64,000 nucleotides of DNA. It comes from Oscheius tipulae (Eukaryota > Nematoda > Chromadorea > Rhabditida > Rhabditidae). Location: NCBI GenBank assembly GCA_037178975.1, contig JASJZH010000004.1, positions 8,060,001-8,124,000 of the forward strand, given 5' to 3'. Positions 22,389 to 34,088 of this stretch are shown here, one piece after another; the stretch's first letter is position 1; each line of letters begins with the position of its first letter. Both the position numbers and the translations under genes were made by a program. The notes under the pieces are model-generated. The model had not been told where the DNA came from and searched no databases. It was given only the letters and a program-made list of their open reading frames with translations.

Positions 22389-23016
22389 CAGTTTTTTGTT
22401 GTTGTCAATTACTCAGGGAAAATAAAGGACATTATTTTTTGCAAACGTATTTGTTCCTTACAAAGATCGCAAGCGCTTCCCTATAAAAAGAAACTGTTAT
22501 TGCTAACTGGAATTGGCTGAAACGAGAAGAACTTCGATCATTTCTATTAAGACAGGAATTGGCAAACTAAAAAGTAAACAGTTGTTTCGCTTTCACACCG
22601 AATGGGAAAAGAGTAAAGCCATCATTCAAGGGGAAAGTTAACATTTATTCTGAAACTGCCACATTATTATTCGAGGTTTTTGCTTACGACAAACATGATT
22701 CTATCAGTTTGTTCAGCTGTAATGTTCCACTACTCTTTCTGAAAAACCAAAAGATCACGTCTGCTTCTCGTTATAACGGTCTTCTGTCCACTCCGACAAG
22801 CTCTTTTTCTCAAGCTTCGCGCATTTTTACTCGTGTTCGAGAACTGTTGTTGTTACACAGATTGTCCAGCTGTGTTTGCGTGAGAGTTAAGAGCCACTCA
22901 ATTCTTGAAAAGAAGCAGCAGGGGGAAAATGTGCGCGCGAGAAAAAGAAAAGTGAAACCGGGTAGCCGTTGCCCTTTTAAGGCTGCCAACTGTGCTTGGG
23001 AAGTCGACAGTCAGCC
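22389..23016. other. intergenic, collagen 5' region
   Basis: No coding sequence is supported here. This stretch contains the 3'UTR of the coiled-coil gene (an AATAAA at about 22421) and the upstream region of the collagen gene. Confidence 0.45.
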
Positions 23017-23997
23017 ATGGAGGACATCCATCGTCTCAAGGTTTTCTCACTTTTTCTCAAAAATAGTAGTTCTAGGCGTATCGGTTTGTTGCCTACTCGG
23101 CAGTCACCTTCTCCGTGGTTTCCGTCGTCTCGGTGTGCATTACCCTGCCCATGGTCTACAACTATGTTCATGGAATCAAGAGGCAGATGAACAATGAGGT
23201 CAACTACTGCAAGGGATCTGCTCAATCGATCTGGGACGAGGTCAACTACCTTAAGAACACTCCTGCTCACAACAGAACTGCCCGTCAGGCTGGTTATGAT
23301 ACCGTCCCCGCTGAGGTCAGTGGAGGCAGTTATGGAAGCTGCGACGGATGTTGCTTGCCTGGGGCCCCTGGATCGGCCGGTACTCCTGGAAAGCCCGGTC
23401 GTCCTGGGCGGCCCGGAGCTCCTGGACACCCTGGAAACCCTGGAAGACCCCCACAGGCTCCCTGTGAGCTTCTCACTCCTCCACCATGCAAACCTTGTCC
23501 CCAAGGACCTCCCGGACCTCCCGGACCCGCTGGACAGCCTGGTAATGCCGGTACTCCTGGACAGCCAGGACATGGAGGTGGACAAGGTGCTCCCGGCCCT
23601 GCCGGTCCCAAGGGACAACCCGGTAGACCTGGCAACCCCGGACGTGCTGGACAGCCTGGTCAGCCTGGTCGTGATGGTCCCAGCAGCGGAGGCCCTGGTG
23701 GACCTGGGCCAGCTGGAACTCCCGGGCCAATGGGACCTCCTGGACCGAATGGTCGTCCTGGTACTGGTGGAAGACCTGGTTAGTAACTTTTTTATCCCAC
23801 CTGACTAATTGATCGTTTCAGGACCCCCTGGACCCAAGGGACCTCGTGGAAATCCTGGACAGCCAGGAAACGACGGAAACCCTGGACAGCCCGGTCAGGC
23901 TGGACAATCTGGAGGAGCTGGAGAGAAGGGAATCTGCCCCAAGTACTGCGCTATCGACGGCGGAGTCTTCTTCGAGGACGGAACTCGCAGACGTTAG
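23017..23997 (+). CDS. cuticle collagen
   Basis: This is a nematode cuticular collagen, a secreted structural protein of the exoskeleton. Exon 1 (23017-23040) encodes MEDIHRLK. A 35-nt intron follows, then exon 2 (23076-23778) and, after a 43-nt intron, exon 3 (23822-23997). The N-terminus has the conserved membrane segment (YRFVAYSAVTFSVVSVVSV) and the NYCKGSAQSIWDE motif. A cysteine cluster (CDGCC) precedes the first short Gly-X-Y block. A C-x(8)-C-x2-C interruption (CELLTPPPCKPC) separates it from the main triple-helix blocks. The C-terminus is CPKYCAIDGGVFFEDGTRRR, a signature of one large cuticle-collagen subgroup. I see no frame damage. Confidence 0.93.
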
Positions 23998-24037
23998 ACA
24001 TAGAAATAAAGAGATTCATTGCACCTGAACTGCTTTA

Positions 24038-24987
24038 TCATTCGGTTTCCTTGTCATCATGAAACAGTTTCGCCGTCGTAACCATCTGAGCCATCTGACA
24101 CCGCGAGTAGGCCAGATTCATGACGGAAGTTACGTAGCAGTTCAAACCATTGAGCGCCTCCAAAAAAGTAGTCTTTTCCGTCTCATCGCCGAACTTTAGC
24201 TTGGTTGCTAACTGAAAACAGGTTTTCAGCCAAGAAAATAACTCTTCTACCTGTTCAACATTCTGCTGCCAAAGGTCTAAAAAGTGAGGTTTAAGCCCAT
24301 ATTGGGCGTAGCGGTAATGAATAACTCCCAACGCGTAGACGGCCTCGGAAACGGCGTAAACATCCAACTTGTGTACATTTATCAGACGGTCGTAGAAGTT
24401 TAGTTGGGCTTGGCTGAAAACGGAGAGAATGAGTCAGAGGACATAAAGCAGAAAAAAGGCCGGAGACTTAAATAAGACTGCCAGGGTCTCAAGCTATCAT
24501 ATTTTGTTCCTTGGCCTGTTCTCTAGCATGGCATGGTACAAGAGTGTTCCTTAGCCCTTGACTCACCATAGCTGATTCAGCTTGGGCCATTTTGTCAAAT
24601 CCCTGTAGCAGTACATCTGACAGGCAATAATCTCATTAATTTTTGGGCTAGACTGCATGCACATCAACATCGTCTTATGAAAGATGTCTGGTTTCTGATC
24701 GAGCATAGTGCCTCGATAGTGTTTCTGAAACTTAGTTGTTTGGGAAGTTTATGATGAACTAACAATGAGAATATCCTTGTGATGGTCAGACATTTGTAAT
24801 AGGGGAATTTCTGTGAGTGATTCTTGCTTCTTGATTTTTTCCACGTTCCTTGGCCTAAGACTTACAAGTGATCTGGCAGAGAAAGATTCGCAGCTGAAAA
24901 TGTGTGTTTTTATTGTCAAAGAAGGTCTCCTTACCTGACTTTCGACTGCTCGTAGACATAAAAAGGACAGGAGACCTCACAACCCAT
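24038..24987 (-). CDS. globin-like protein with N-terminal acylation motif (copy 1)
   Basis: Five minus-strand exons start at ATG 24985-24987 and end at 24038. The protein begins MGCEVSCPF, a good N-myristoylation site with adjacent palmitoylatable cysteines. Helical segments follow: IPLLQMSDHHKDILIKHYRG, then DIFHKTMLMCMQSSPKINEII, which fits a globin A-C/E region, and QLNFYDRLINVHKLD. The segment ALGVIHYRYAQYGLKPHFLDLW carries a histidine where the globin F-helix heme ligand belongs. The last exon (LATKLKFGDETEKTTFLEAL...) fits helices G-H. The final intron, 39 nt, is in frame and would be missed by an ORF finder. C. elegans has membrane-anchored globins with this kind of N-terminus. Globin identity rests on pattern, not alignment. 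A close paralogue lies at 28.5-29.75 kb. Confidence 0.65.
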
Positions 24988-27900
24988 GTCTGAAAATTGT
25001 TCTGTTAGTTGATGAACAAGTTAAAGTGAGAGGGAGAGTACAGAATGACAATGGTATTTATAAGTGCATGATATCACAACAGACACCAGTGCACACTATT
25101 TTAAATTAAGCTGATCAATGGGCAGACTTGTTGGATTTACAAGAGAGGATTGAATACCTACTGACCAGAGTGATTGCCTCACACCTAGAAAAGTCTGGTA
25201 GGACAGGATTGAACTTCAAAGTTGCGAAGTCTGCCCCATTGATGAATTCCTAACTTGAACAAAACCTTAGCGTCCCAAGTTTAGCATCGCTTGTATTCCA
25301 TAGCAAATCTTGATTACTGAGCCAATGCGTCATAACAACAGACGGAAGTGGGTCGATCTGAGTCTGACACATAAATTACTACGTCATACAATCTATTCGA
25401 AATCAGGTATTAAAAAAATTTCTATTCGTGCTAGATCCAAAAGGAAATGTTCTACAGTAAAGTCTACGAAAACGTAATATAATAGAGGTACAACTCCTTC
25501 CCGAGCCATAAAAATAAGAAGTCGGCGTACAATCAGTTTTACAAATCTTGATTTTTTAAGCCAACGCCAAGGAGGTAGTGGTCAAGCCTTAAACTATAAA
25601 TATTAGGAGCAACGAAAAAGTACTTCCAGGAACAAAGACTAAAAATGAGTCTTGTTAGACCCATATAAGGCCAAAACATTATAAAGTAGCTACAAATATA
25701 AAGCAATCAAGACTAATTCAATCCCGGAAAAGCTGACTTATGTACCCAGCAAGCCAAGTCAAGCAGAGAACAGACTACGCAAAACCTGCGTTCAGTGCCC
25801 TTATGATTAAGTGACTAAGAACTTTTTGTACGAATTACATCAAAATTTTCGAGGTCGTCTGACGGCGCTAAGAAGATAGAACATGCGAACTATGATTATT
25901 AGGATGTTGGGTGCATGGAACCAGAGACCCCAAAAATGTTTATGGTCCAGAGTACAGAATACTATGCACCTACACACCTGGAGTATGAACAATGTAACAG
26001 AGGCGTGACTCGGATTGAACGATCTACGTCCTTTCTAAATTAAAGTCCACAGCAAGATTTCCAGAAGATTAAGCACCAAATGTGGAGGACTGGGCTAAGG
26101 TTGTTATTGTCGCGTGATCTCTTGTACAGTAGAGAAACCTAATTAATGTGGAGCAGACTGTACGTGTCTTTTTTTTTCCGGAAAGGCAAGCTTACAAGTT
26201 CGACCCAAGAGTTTAGAAGTAACTTTGCAGCGCTGAAACGATAAGTTGTAAAAGAGTTCACCATTCCTTCTATGCAAAAAGTACGATTCCAATCAACTGT
26301 AGTTCGAATAGCACATAATTTAGTCACTTGCAGCCATATCTTTTACCGGAGGTAAGTAATAGACGGCAATACGTAGTAACATAAAGATTTTTATACTCTT
26401 TTTCTTCTGGATATCGACAAAATGACGTTAATGAAATAAAACGCGCTGGCGTGAAAACAGCACACATGCTATAATTGAATAGTTGTATTGTGGATCAGGT
26501 GTTCTAGGTGTGAGTCAACAATTACATTAGTAACTAATTGACTATAGCTTATGATAGAAATGAAAAGTGATGAGAAGACTTGTGCATTGGGACTCTAAAA
26601 AATCACGCGGTTGTTCAACTTTGGTTCGGAGGCAACAGTGCAGAAACATGGGACAAGATTCCAGCACAAAGCAACATTTTTGCCATAATGAAAAAAGTGT
26701 GCTTTTGAGAATGACTATTGTGCCACAGTGGTTTCGTCTTGTTTTTCATAGAACTGTGTGAAATACAACTTGCAAAACAAGGAACTATGTATTAGATGGC
26801 CGTGAGAATTCTTGAAAGTTTTCCAAAGACACTACTACATATAACTGAACTTCAACAGTTGGAATCAGGGAACCACTTTTGATCCAACGCGTAAAGCAAT
26901 AACCTAAGTGTAAAGCTCTTCAATAGACAGTTGGACAGCTGCACCTAGTAAATCGTTGTACCTCAAATCAATAGAAACGTGAGTTTCAGTCAATTCAAGT
27001 TGCTACTATTTCTGCTCCGTTTGTATTACAGACCCTGTAGTGTACAATGCAAATTCGGAGACTTGGAAGGAGAATTCTAAATAAGCAAATAGCAATGTTC
27101 TGCTGAAAATATGAGCCTGAAGACAGTGTCAAACACAGTTTACCTTGATAGGAGATGAAAATGTGATGATTAACCCGTTGCCCTGTGACGCCTTTAAGTA
27201 ATCTACGATTTTGCTTAATCCAGACGTGTCATTTTGACTGAATAATTGTACGCAAGTCATATAGATGCTTGTATGACTAGAGACCAGATAACTAGCCAAT
27301 CTCTCGACACAATTGAGTTTGAGGAGGAGGCACAAGTTGTAAGAGAGCGTAGGTCAAATGAATAAAGAGAGATGAAATTGAGTCAGCTGTTGTTAAAAGA
27401 CTGGTGGTTAAAAAATGTGTACAAAGGGACCAAGAAAGCATCAGACTACGCAACTTCGCATAACTATGCGCTTGAATGAGAAGTGTTTTTGTCAGCCTGG
27501 CAATGCTTCACTGCTTGTACAAATTTCTCATGTGATAACAAGAAGCATTTTTGCAGCGCTTTCTAAAAATAAAATTGTTTTAAACAGGTCGAATAATGAT
27601 CACAGTGGACTAGAACAGCGTGGTACTTCCGAGTCGTATCGAATACACGGAGGTCAGTTCCAGTGGTTCCAAGGACACGTTGCTCTATTGCTAACGTACC
27701 ATGTGACAGCAGTAAAAAAATAGCATCTTTACTATCATGTTGACCCATAACTTGCCCTTTGGGCCCATAACTTTTGACCCAATTGAGCTGGAGAGCTGTT
27801 TCAAAATAGAAAAGAACGGGCTTTATTCAGCCATGTATAGAGATCAAAGATCATACATCCCGGCCGATTTCTGAAACAGTTTTGTAGCACTTGATAAGCA

Positions 27901-28521
27901 ATGCTCTCAGCAGAGGACCGATTCCTCAAAACGTCTTTATCGCTGGGCTGTGAGCGCTCAAAAAAGATGCTTTTTCGATTTTTGCCAACTTCAAGTACTT
28001 CCACAGCTCTAACCAAGTTGATTTCGGCAAATCGGATGGTGCACCCGAAAAGAAACTTTTCATCTAGCTTTTTATGCCGAACACACTGCTCTTTATGCTC
28101 TGCACATTGTGTTTCTTGAAGTGAACAAAATTACTACAAGTTTAACATCCTAAAGAATACCCCATTACTAACCATGAAGAATTGAGCAAACTGATTTACG
28201 AGTTGCATTTTCTTTGTTTGCCTAAGACATGAGTACCTAAGCCATTACCCATTTGCATCTCCCAGTCCTTCGTCTTATCTGCCGAGTCATGTTTTTGAAC
28301 AAGGAACAGATATTCGAAAAATGGAGATCACTTTTCTTACGTAACAAAATGTATTCATCAAATTATGTGTGCTAGTATTCAGGAAATGTTACTCTGTTTA
28401 ATGTGGGAGGCTCGTTCAAACGGTTACCAGCTCTATGTTAATCAAGGGACATAAAAACTCAAATATTCAAAAAATATAAACATGAACATATATGACAAGA
28501 TGCGAGGATGAGGTGTTGTAG
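24988..28521. other. 3.5-kb region without a supported gene
   Basis: Only short, scattered ORFs are present on both strands. None has family motifs or believable splice structure. The one structured item is an imperfect inverted repeat at 25114-25243. This is presumably the upstream region of globin copy 1 and the downstream region of globin copy 2. Confidence 0.45.
25114..25243. repeat. short element bounded by about 16-bp inverted repeats
   Basis: The left end (25114-25129, ATCAATGGGCAGACTT) is nearly the reverse complement of the right end (25227-25243), which has one extra C. They enclose about 97 bp. It resembles a small non-autonomous transposon relic, though chance cannot be excluded. 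Confidence 0.35.
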
Positions 28522-29754
28522 TTAAAGGGCTCCAGTACTTATAGACAATGTATTGGACATCACAAGGAGGTTGGTCGGTTTGGTTGGGGGAATTCTCGAC
28601 GTTGAGTTGGCTCTTTCTCTGGACAAGCATTGCTCATATTTCTTGCTGATCTGACTCCGTTTGTAGGCGATCATCATCGTCATCGCTACGTATTCGTTCA
28701 GATCGTGGAATGCTCTGAGAAAGAGTGTCTTTTCGTCCTCAGTTGGGAAGACCGTTTGGGAGGCAAGCTGAAAAAGTAGTTTAAACAAATGAATAGTATT
28801 TCGACAGCTGTCATACCCAGTTTTGAAGGTCTCAACCTCTTAAGAGATGAGACGTTATGGTAGTCCGAGCAACAAACCCTTCAAATATCTATTCCTCGAA
28901 GTGTTTTATTAGATGAACTTTTTTAACTGTTTGAGATCGGTATTATGCGTGACTATAGTTGACACTGTCTCAATTATGAACTAGAACTTTACTTTAATGC
29001 GATCCCACTCCGCATAGTCACCAGTTCAGTCATCCCTTCCCGTGTGTTCTGTGTTTTGGAGAGGGATAATCTGTTCCACCTGTATATGCCTATATTGTAC
29101 ATCAAGACTATACTCACATTATGCATGTGGTTGCCCCAGATTTCGAAAAACTGGGCGGTGAAACCATGTGGATGATACCCGAAGTGGTGAGCTCCAAGAC
29201 TGAAGATAGCGGAGCCGATGGCGAAAGGATCTAGGTTCTGTTGGAAGATGATTTTGTCGTAGAATCTTAGCTGTTTCTCGCTAGGAAATATACTCAGTCA
29301 ATAGTGGAAGAGGAACCCTACCAGATCTCAATTAGATGTCCCCATTTGTGAAAATCGCATCCATCAGGGCTCTTCTTGTAGCAGACGACGTTTTTGAACG
29401 ATTCACTGCTCTGTATGGAGTTGACCATTGCGTCCAGAAATATGTCAGGATTGCTGTCAAGTAGGGTTTTGTGGAAATGTCGCTGAAATCATCTTCTTGC
29501 ATGACAATTTTTAGCTCAAAACATAACCATCGTCATCGTAAATGTATCATGCACAATAGCAAGATTGATATGAGGGTGTAAGATTACCTAAATGGCGGTA
29601 CACTACTTACCTGTATGACTTGTTTCTCCCCCACAGACAATCGATGTAAAGGGATATCATCAGCCTGGACGTAGACGCTTCGGTGATTCGTGAAGATTGT
29701 AATGGCTCCAAGTTTGGATCGCAAGTTTTTCCGAGTGGAAGCGCCGGTGCCCAT
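28522..29754 (-). CDS. globin-like protein with N-terminal acylation motif (copy 2)
   Basis: This is a paralogue of the gene at 24.0-25.0 kb. The start is ATG 29752-29754, opening MGTGASTRKNL, again a fit to N-myristoylation but without the early cysteines. Exon 1 ends SVGEKQVIQ. Exon 2 (about 29330-29483) reads RHFHKTLLDSNPDIFLDAMV, parallel to the KHYRGTMLDQKPDIFHKTML of copy 1. Exon 3 (about 29119-29280) has QLRFYDKIIFQQNLDPF and SLGAHHFGYHPHGF, with the candidate proximal histidine. The last exon (28522 to about 28766) has LASQTVFPTEDEKTLFLRAF and an extra Ser/Thr/Pro tail. Introns here are longer than in copy 1; the last one is about 350 nt. Both copies have the same exon order, so they arose by duplication. 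Confidence 0.65.
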
Positions 29755-32700
29755 ACTGCAAAAGCTGTGTATCAGAGAAGAGGACGGAGCACAAAAAAAG
29801 GAAGGATTCTAAACGGGATCAAACAGCCAGAAAAACAATTTTGCTGCAGGAGGAAGAACCAATAAAACAGGAGATCTTTGAAGTTCAAATGAGCTGCAAA
29901 ACCAGCGGATGTTGAAAATGTACCAACCGAGAGTTCATAACGAAAACAGTCTAAGCAACTGTATTAGGACAGGGACTGACTATGAGAAGTACCTAATCCA
30001 GGCACAATAAAGTGTGTACTTTTTCTGCTGCTCTACTTCCAAGGACTGAGGTTTAACCTGAAAATGTAATCAGCGTCTTTAAAAACAAACGGGATGAGTT
30101 GCAAATACTTTCAAGGTGGCCTGAGTGGCGCTTTGAACTGGCTAGATCTTGAACACAACATCTTACGAATGTCCAAACACAAACTGCTAAGCATTCTGAC
30201 AAGAGACTTCTAGGTATAGACTAAAATAAGCAGAAGGTGTTTAATGTGTAATCAAGTTTCTGGTGCTGACAAGACAACAATGGCGGCTTAGTTTTTAACA
30301 TTTAAGTATTTGAAAAATAACAACATCTCTATGCGACCGAATAACAGTTCAGTAATGTGGATCACCCACCAACGAGCTAAGCTGTCTCACATGGTAAATT
30401 TTCAAGAAAAAAAAACTCTGGGGGCAAATAGTAATTCAATGAAAAGTCCACCAAAGTATCGAACTCAGAAGATAACAGGATTACCTAGATTTCTATTCGG
30501 CAGGCTCTTAGACTAGTTTTCGGCCACATATTGGAATGACTAAGAAGTGTGGAGGGGCACGGTCCCAAGACAAAGAGGAAATCAGAAGATGCTCTTTTGA
30601 TAGGTGGAGCCATTCGCCTAATCTGAGGGAAGAGTCAGCGAGGGTGGCTGGTCAAAACAACTAGTGCTGTTGGGAGGTTGAATCAACGAGGACTGAGGGG
30701 CAGACGGACTGATCTCGCGAGCTCCACCCTCAACCGTAAAAAAGCGAGAGATGAGTAGGATGACGGCGGATAAATGATCTCGTTCATTTCGTTTGAACTT
30801 AGGACCGTTTCACGGATAAGTTGGCATGCAAGAGATGGCTTCGTCTTGAAGAAGAAGTGTGAAATTTGATGGGTTTGTGTGTGAGAAGCATTTCAAGCGT
30901 GAATAGTTTGTGCATGTGGTACAAAAACTACATTATACCTCGAGTTCGCCGAGTAAATTTCAAAAATAACAAGAGCGTAGAGTGAAGAGTCGTAAAATAT
31001 ACTTCATAAGAATAGGAACCTAACTCATTCATTTCAAGGGTACTGAAAAATAAGGAAAAGAGATAATGTTCATATTTTCATCACCTGTTCCATGAATTGC
31101 TTTCATTTCATGTTTTCCAGTGTTTAAGCAAAAACAATCATTTTAATTTTCTTCATTTGCATAGCGAACCAGATAAGGAGGTGTAGGTATTGGTTAGACA
31201 AAACTAATTCGAACGTGGGACTTAGATTTTAAGTGTACCCAATTGGTTTCTTCTGTGCCGCGAGGCAAATTCGTTTTTTCTACGACTACGCCAGTTATTA
31301 AAATGAAACTAAAGATAAGAGTTTTTTTTCTTCAAATCAACAAACATAAGAATAGGGGCCGTACAGAATTTTAAACGATCAACAAATGAACGTAAGACCA
31401 ATACACGACGATAAGTACAAAGTCTATCCTAAACCTCAACGATCACGACGAACACTCTGAGGCGTTGTCTTTGATTTCTGTATTCCGTAAATTTGAGCGC
31501 GTTCATTAAGCACAATACTAATTAGTTCCACTTGCTCATCTTCCTTAACAGCTTGTAAAAACAAAAGGAATGGTGTAACGATGGAGGACTATCATCTGTG
31601 GTTTTGCGATGTTTAGACCCTGTTGTTGGGTCCAATGGATCCACCGAGTGGTGGTAGGGAAAACAAAAAGTGGATGTGAGGAAATTTGAGGGAAATCCCC
31701 ACCATACCTACGTGACAGATTCAATTAAGAGACAACAATTACCGCTGTAGAGAAATCGCATTGTCTCTAATTGAGGAAGCTGTTCCACGTCCATGGACCA
31801 GTCACAGATCATAGTATTTTCTCAGAAACTCCAAAGAGGAAGTTGACTACCAGTTAAAGTGTATTGTTACTTAGTAATTCAATCCTTCTTTGTACATTTT
31901 CGAAAGGACCCAGACTTTACAAATGCCAAAAGTGAGTAGGTCTGTTCCGTTGGACTCCTTCTTCGGATTATGAAAGAAAAATTTGTTTGCGGCAAAATTA
32001 AAGAATGTCAGCAGACATGACCGAAGGAACTGAAAATGCTGCAGTTCAGGTAATACTGTATTTTGAATATGACAATTAGCTTATTTTCCAGGGAAAGTGT
32101 AAGGTTGTAATAAGATTTCGAAATAAGTTAGGTGGAAAGGTGAGGTTGTTCTACCTGGAAAAGAAAAAGATGTGAAAGATGTAATCATTCTAAAAGCATT
32201 AAAGCTTAACTGGAGTTGGTGTTATTTCGACTCATGAGAGTCTCGGAACGTTTACAGCTTTTCTGACCTCTACTATCTAAAGCGCGATGGCTTCTGTGGC
32301 GAACACTGTTTGGATGTTTGTTTATCCGTGGCCACAAAACAGAAGCGAGCCAATCAATTGTTCACAAGTTTTGTTGTTCAGAAACAGTTATTGCTTAAGT
32401 TGGGTAGCAAGTCAACTTTGAGTACGCTCTAGAACTTGGTTTTTGTCCCAATGAAGCCACTGGAGACCTTTGTTACTACGAGCTAATGCAAACTGAAGGC
32501 AAAACGACGGCGAAGTCGGCAGAGACGACTGGTAATACTTTTTGAATTGCAAAAAATAGCTCGCAAAGCTTTTGATATGTTTCAGTCAACTGCCAACTCA
32601 CAAAAAGAAAAGAATGGAAACAAAAAAAGATTGCTGAAGGATTGTAATTTGTGGAATTTGGAAGACTTGCAAGGCGCATGCTAGTATGTTTTCTGAGTAA

Positions 32701-34088
32701 ATGTAGTCTGCAAAGCAACCCATTTGTTTCTTGTCACTTTACAGTAGGTTAACGTTAGGCATCCAAGTAAAAGCAGAAACAATGTGAGGATACAATTATG
32801 GTAGAGAACACCTTTCTGGTGGGCAAGAGTAAGGGAGTAGAAAATATAAGTTATAAGAACAAAAAAGTAAAAGCACAAAGTAAACCTTAAAAAAAGCTCA
32901 ACTAATCAAGACACTTTTCAAATAATTCTTGTGGAGAGTGGGGACACGCACACGCATACATCATGAAAGTTTTGAGCTAGCCTAGTTCTTGTTCACTTCA
33001 ACCGGTCACAAATAAAATATTGAATCCGACTTCTCAGAAAACTATCCATTCAATTACGGTCATGTGGAAATATTGGGCCGTTCAATGAATAAAAGGTGTT
33101 TCTGCAAATGGAGCAGAAGGCTTCCGAAGCTCGTCTCAATCGCCCTGCGCTCAAGACGGTAAGGTTAATCCAGATCTATCGTTTCCTCTAATGTCCATTG
33201 TGGGCGTGAATGGGATGAAGCTAATCTTTGAAAAGGTATTTTTATAGCAGCTACCTGATCTTGAGATGACAAAAGAGGACATTGGCGAGTTGTCAATCAG
33301 ATCTTATTAGGGGTTCTAACGTATTCTTCTGGGCCGTTTTTGGAAGTTGCGATACCCGCAGTACCTTTTTCCTGCTCGCGCGCAGCTGTGAAAGAATGGC
33401 GTGATTCTAATCATCCGACAAGTAAGGTGAGCAAAAATATAACCCAAAAATATATCTAAGTTGAGACAAACTTCCCATGGTAACTGACTAGCAACTATGG
33501 GATTCTGAAGAGGAAGTTTGTGGGAGACTGGAGGAAATAAAGTCGTGATCCAGGAAATACTTTTTTGCGGAATCAATCCAGTTTCCATATTTTTCACAGA
33601 CTTACGGTTGTAGCTTAGTATGCATTTCCTTATTACTAGATATTTAACTCTGCACAGCCGAAATGGCGGCGTAATAAAGAAGAAATGACAGTCAAAACAT
33701 ACAGACGCTAAACTTGTTCTCTTCCCGATTCATTTCTGTTATAATCAAAAAGTCTGACGGGCGCTGGAAGTATGCAAGTTTGAAGAAGGAAAGAGACAGT
33801 CACCTCATGCAAATCTGTGTTCTAATAATTAATAGCCTGAGATTGGAGCGAACTTCATAGACTCTGTCAGTTCAGACAGTCATGAGGGAAAAAAGTCGTA
33901 GTCATGGGAAACCACGCGTTTCGGAGTCAGAAGTCTATCCTAAATATTTTGAATAGTGTTTGTGCCCACTGTTTCGTGACATGACATATCTACAGGACAA
34001 TTGCCGCTTGTCTTACAACCTCTGAGTGTGTCTGAAAAAGGCATAGGATCTTTTTTCAGGCGGAGGCAATAATTGTTTTTGTTTATTT
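29755..34088. other. 4.3-kb region without a supported gene
   Basis: Two small plus-strand fragments look weakly protein-like. One starts at ATG 32006 (MSADMTEGTENAAVQ, then after a possible intron GKCKVVIRFRNK). The other is near 33108 (MEQKASEARLNRPALKT, then QLPDLEMTKEDIGELSIRSY). Neither can be joined into a convincing gene. The rest is AT-rich and stop-rich. Confidence 0.4.
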
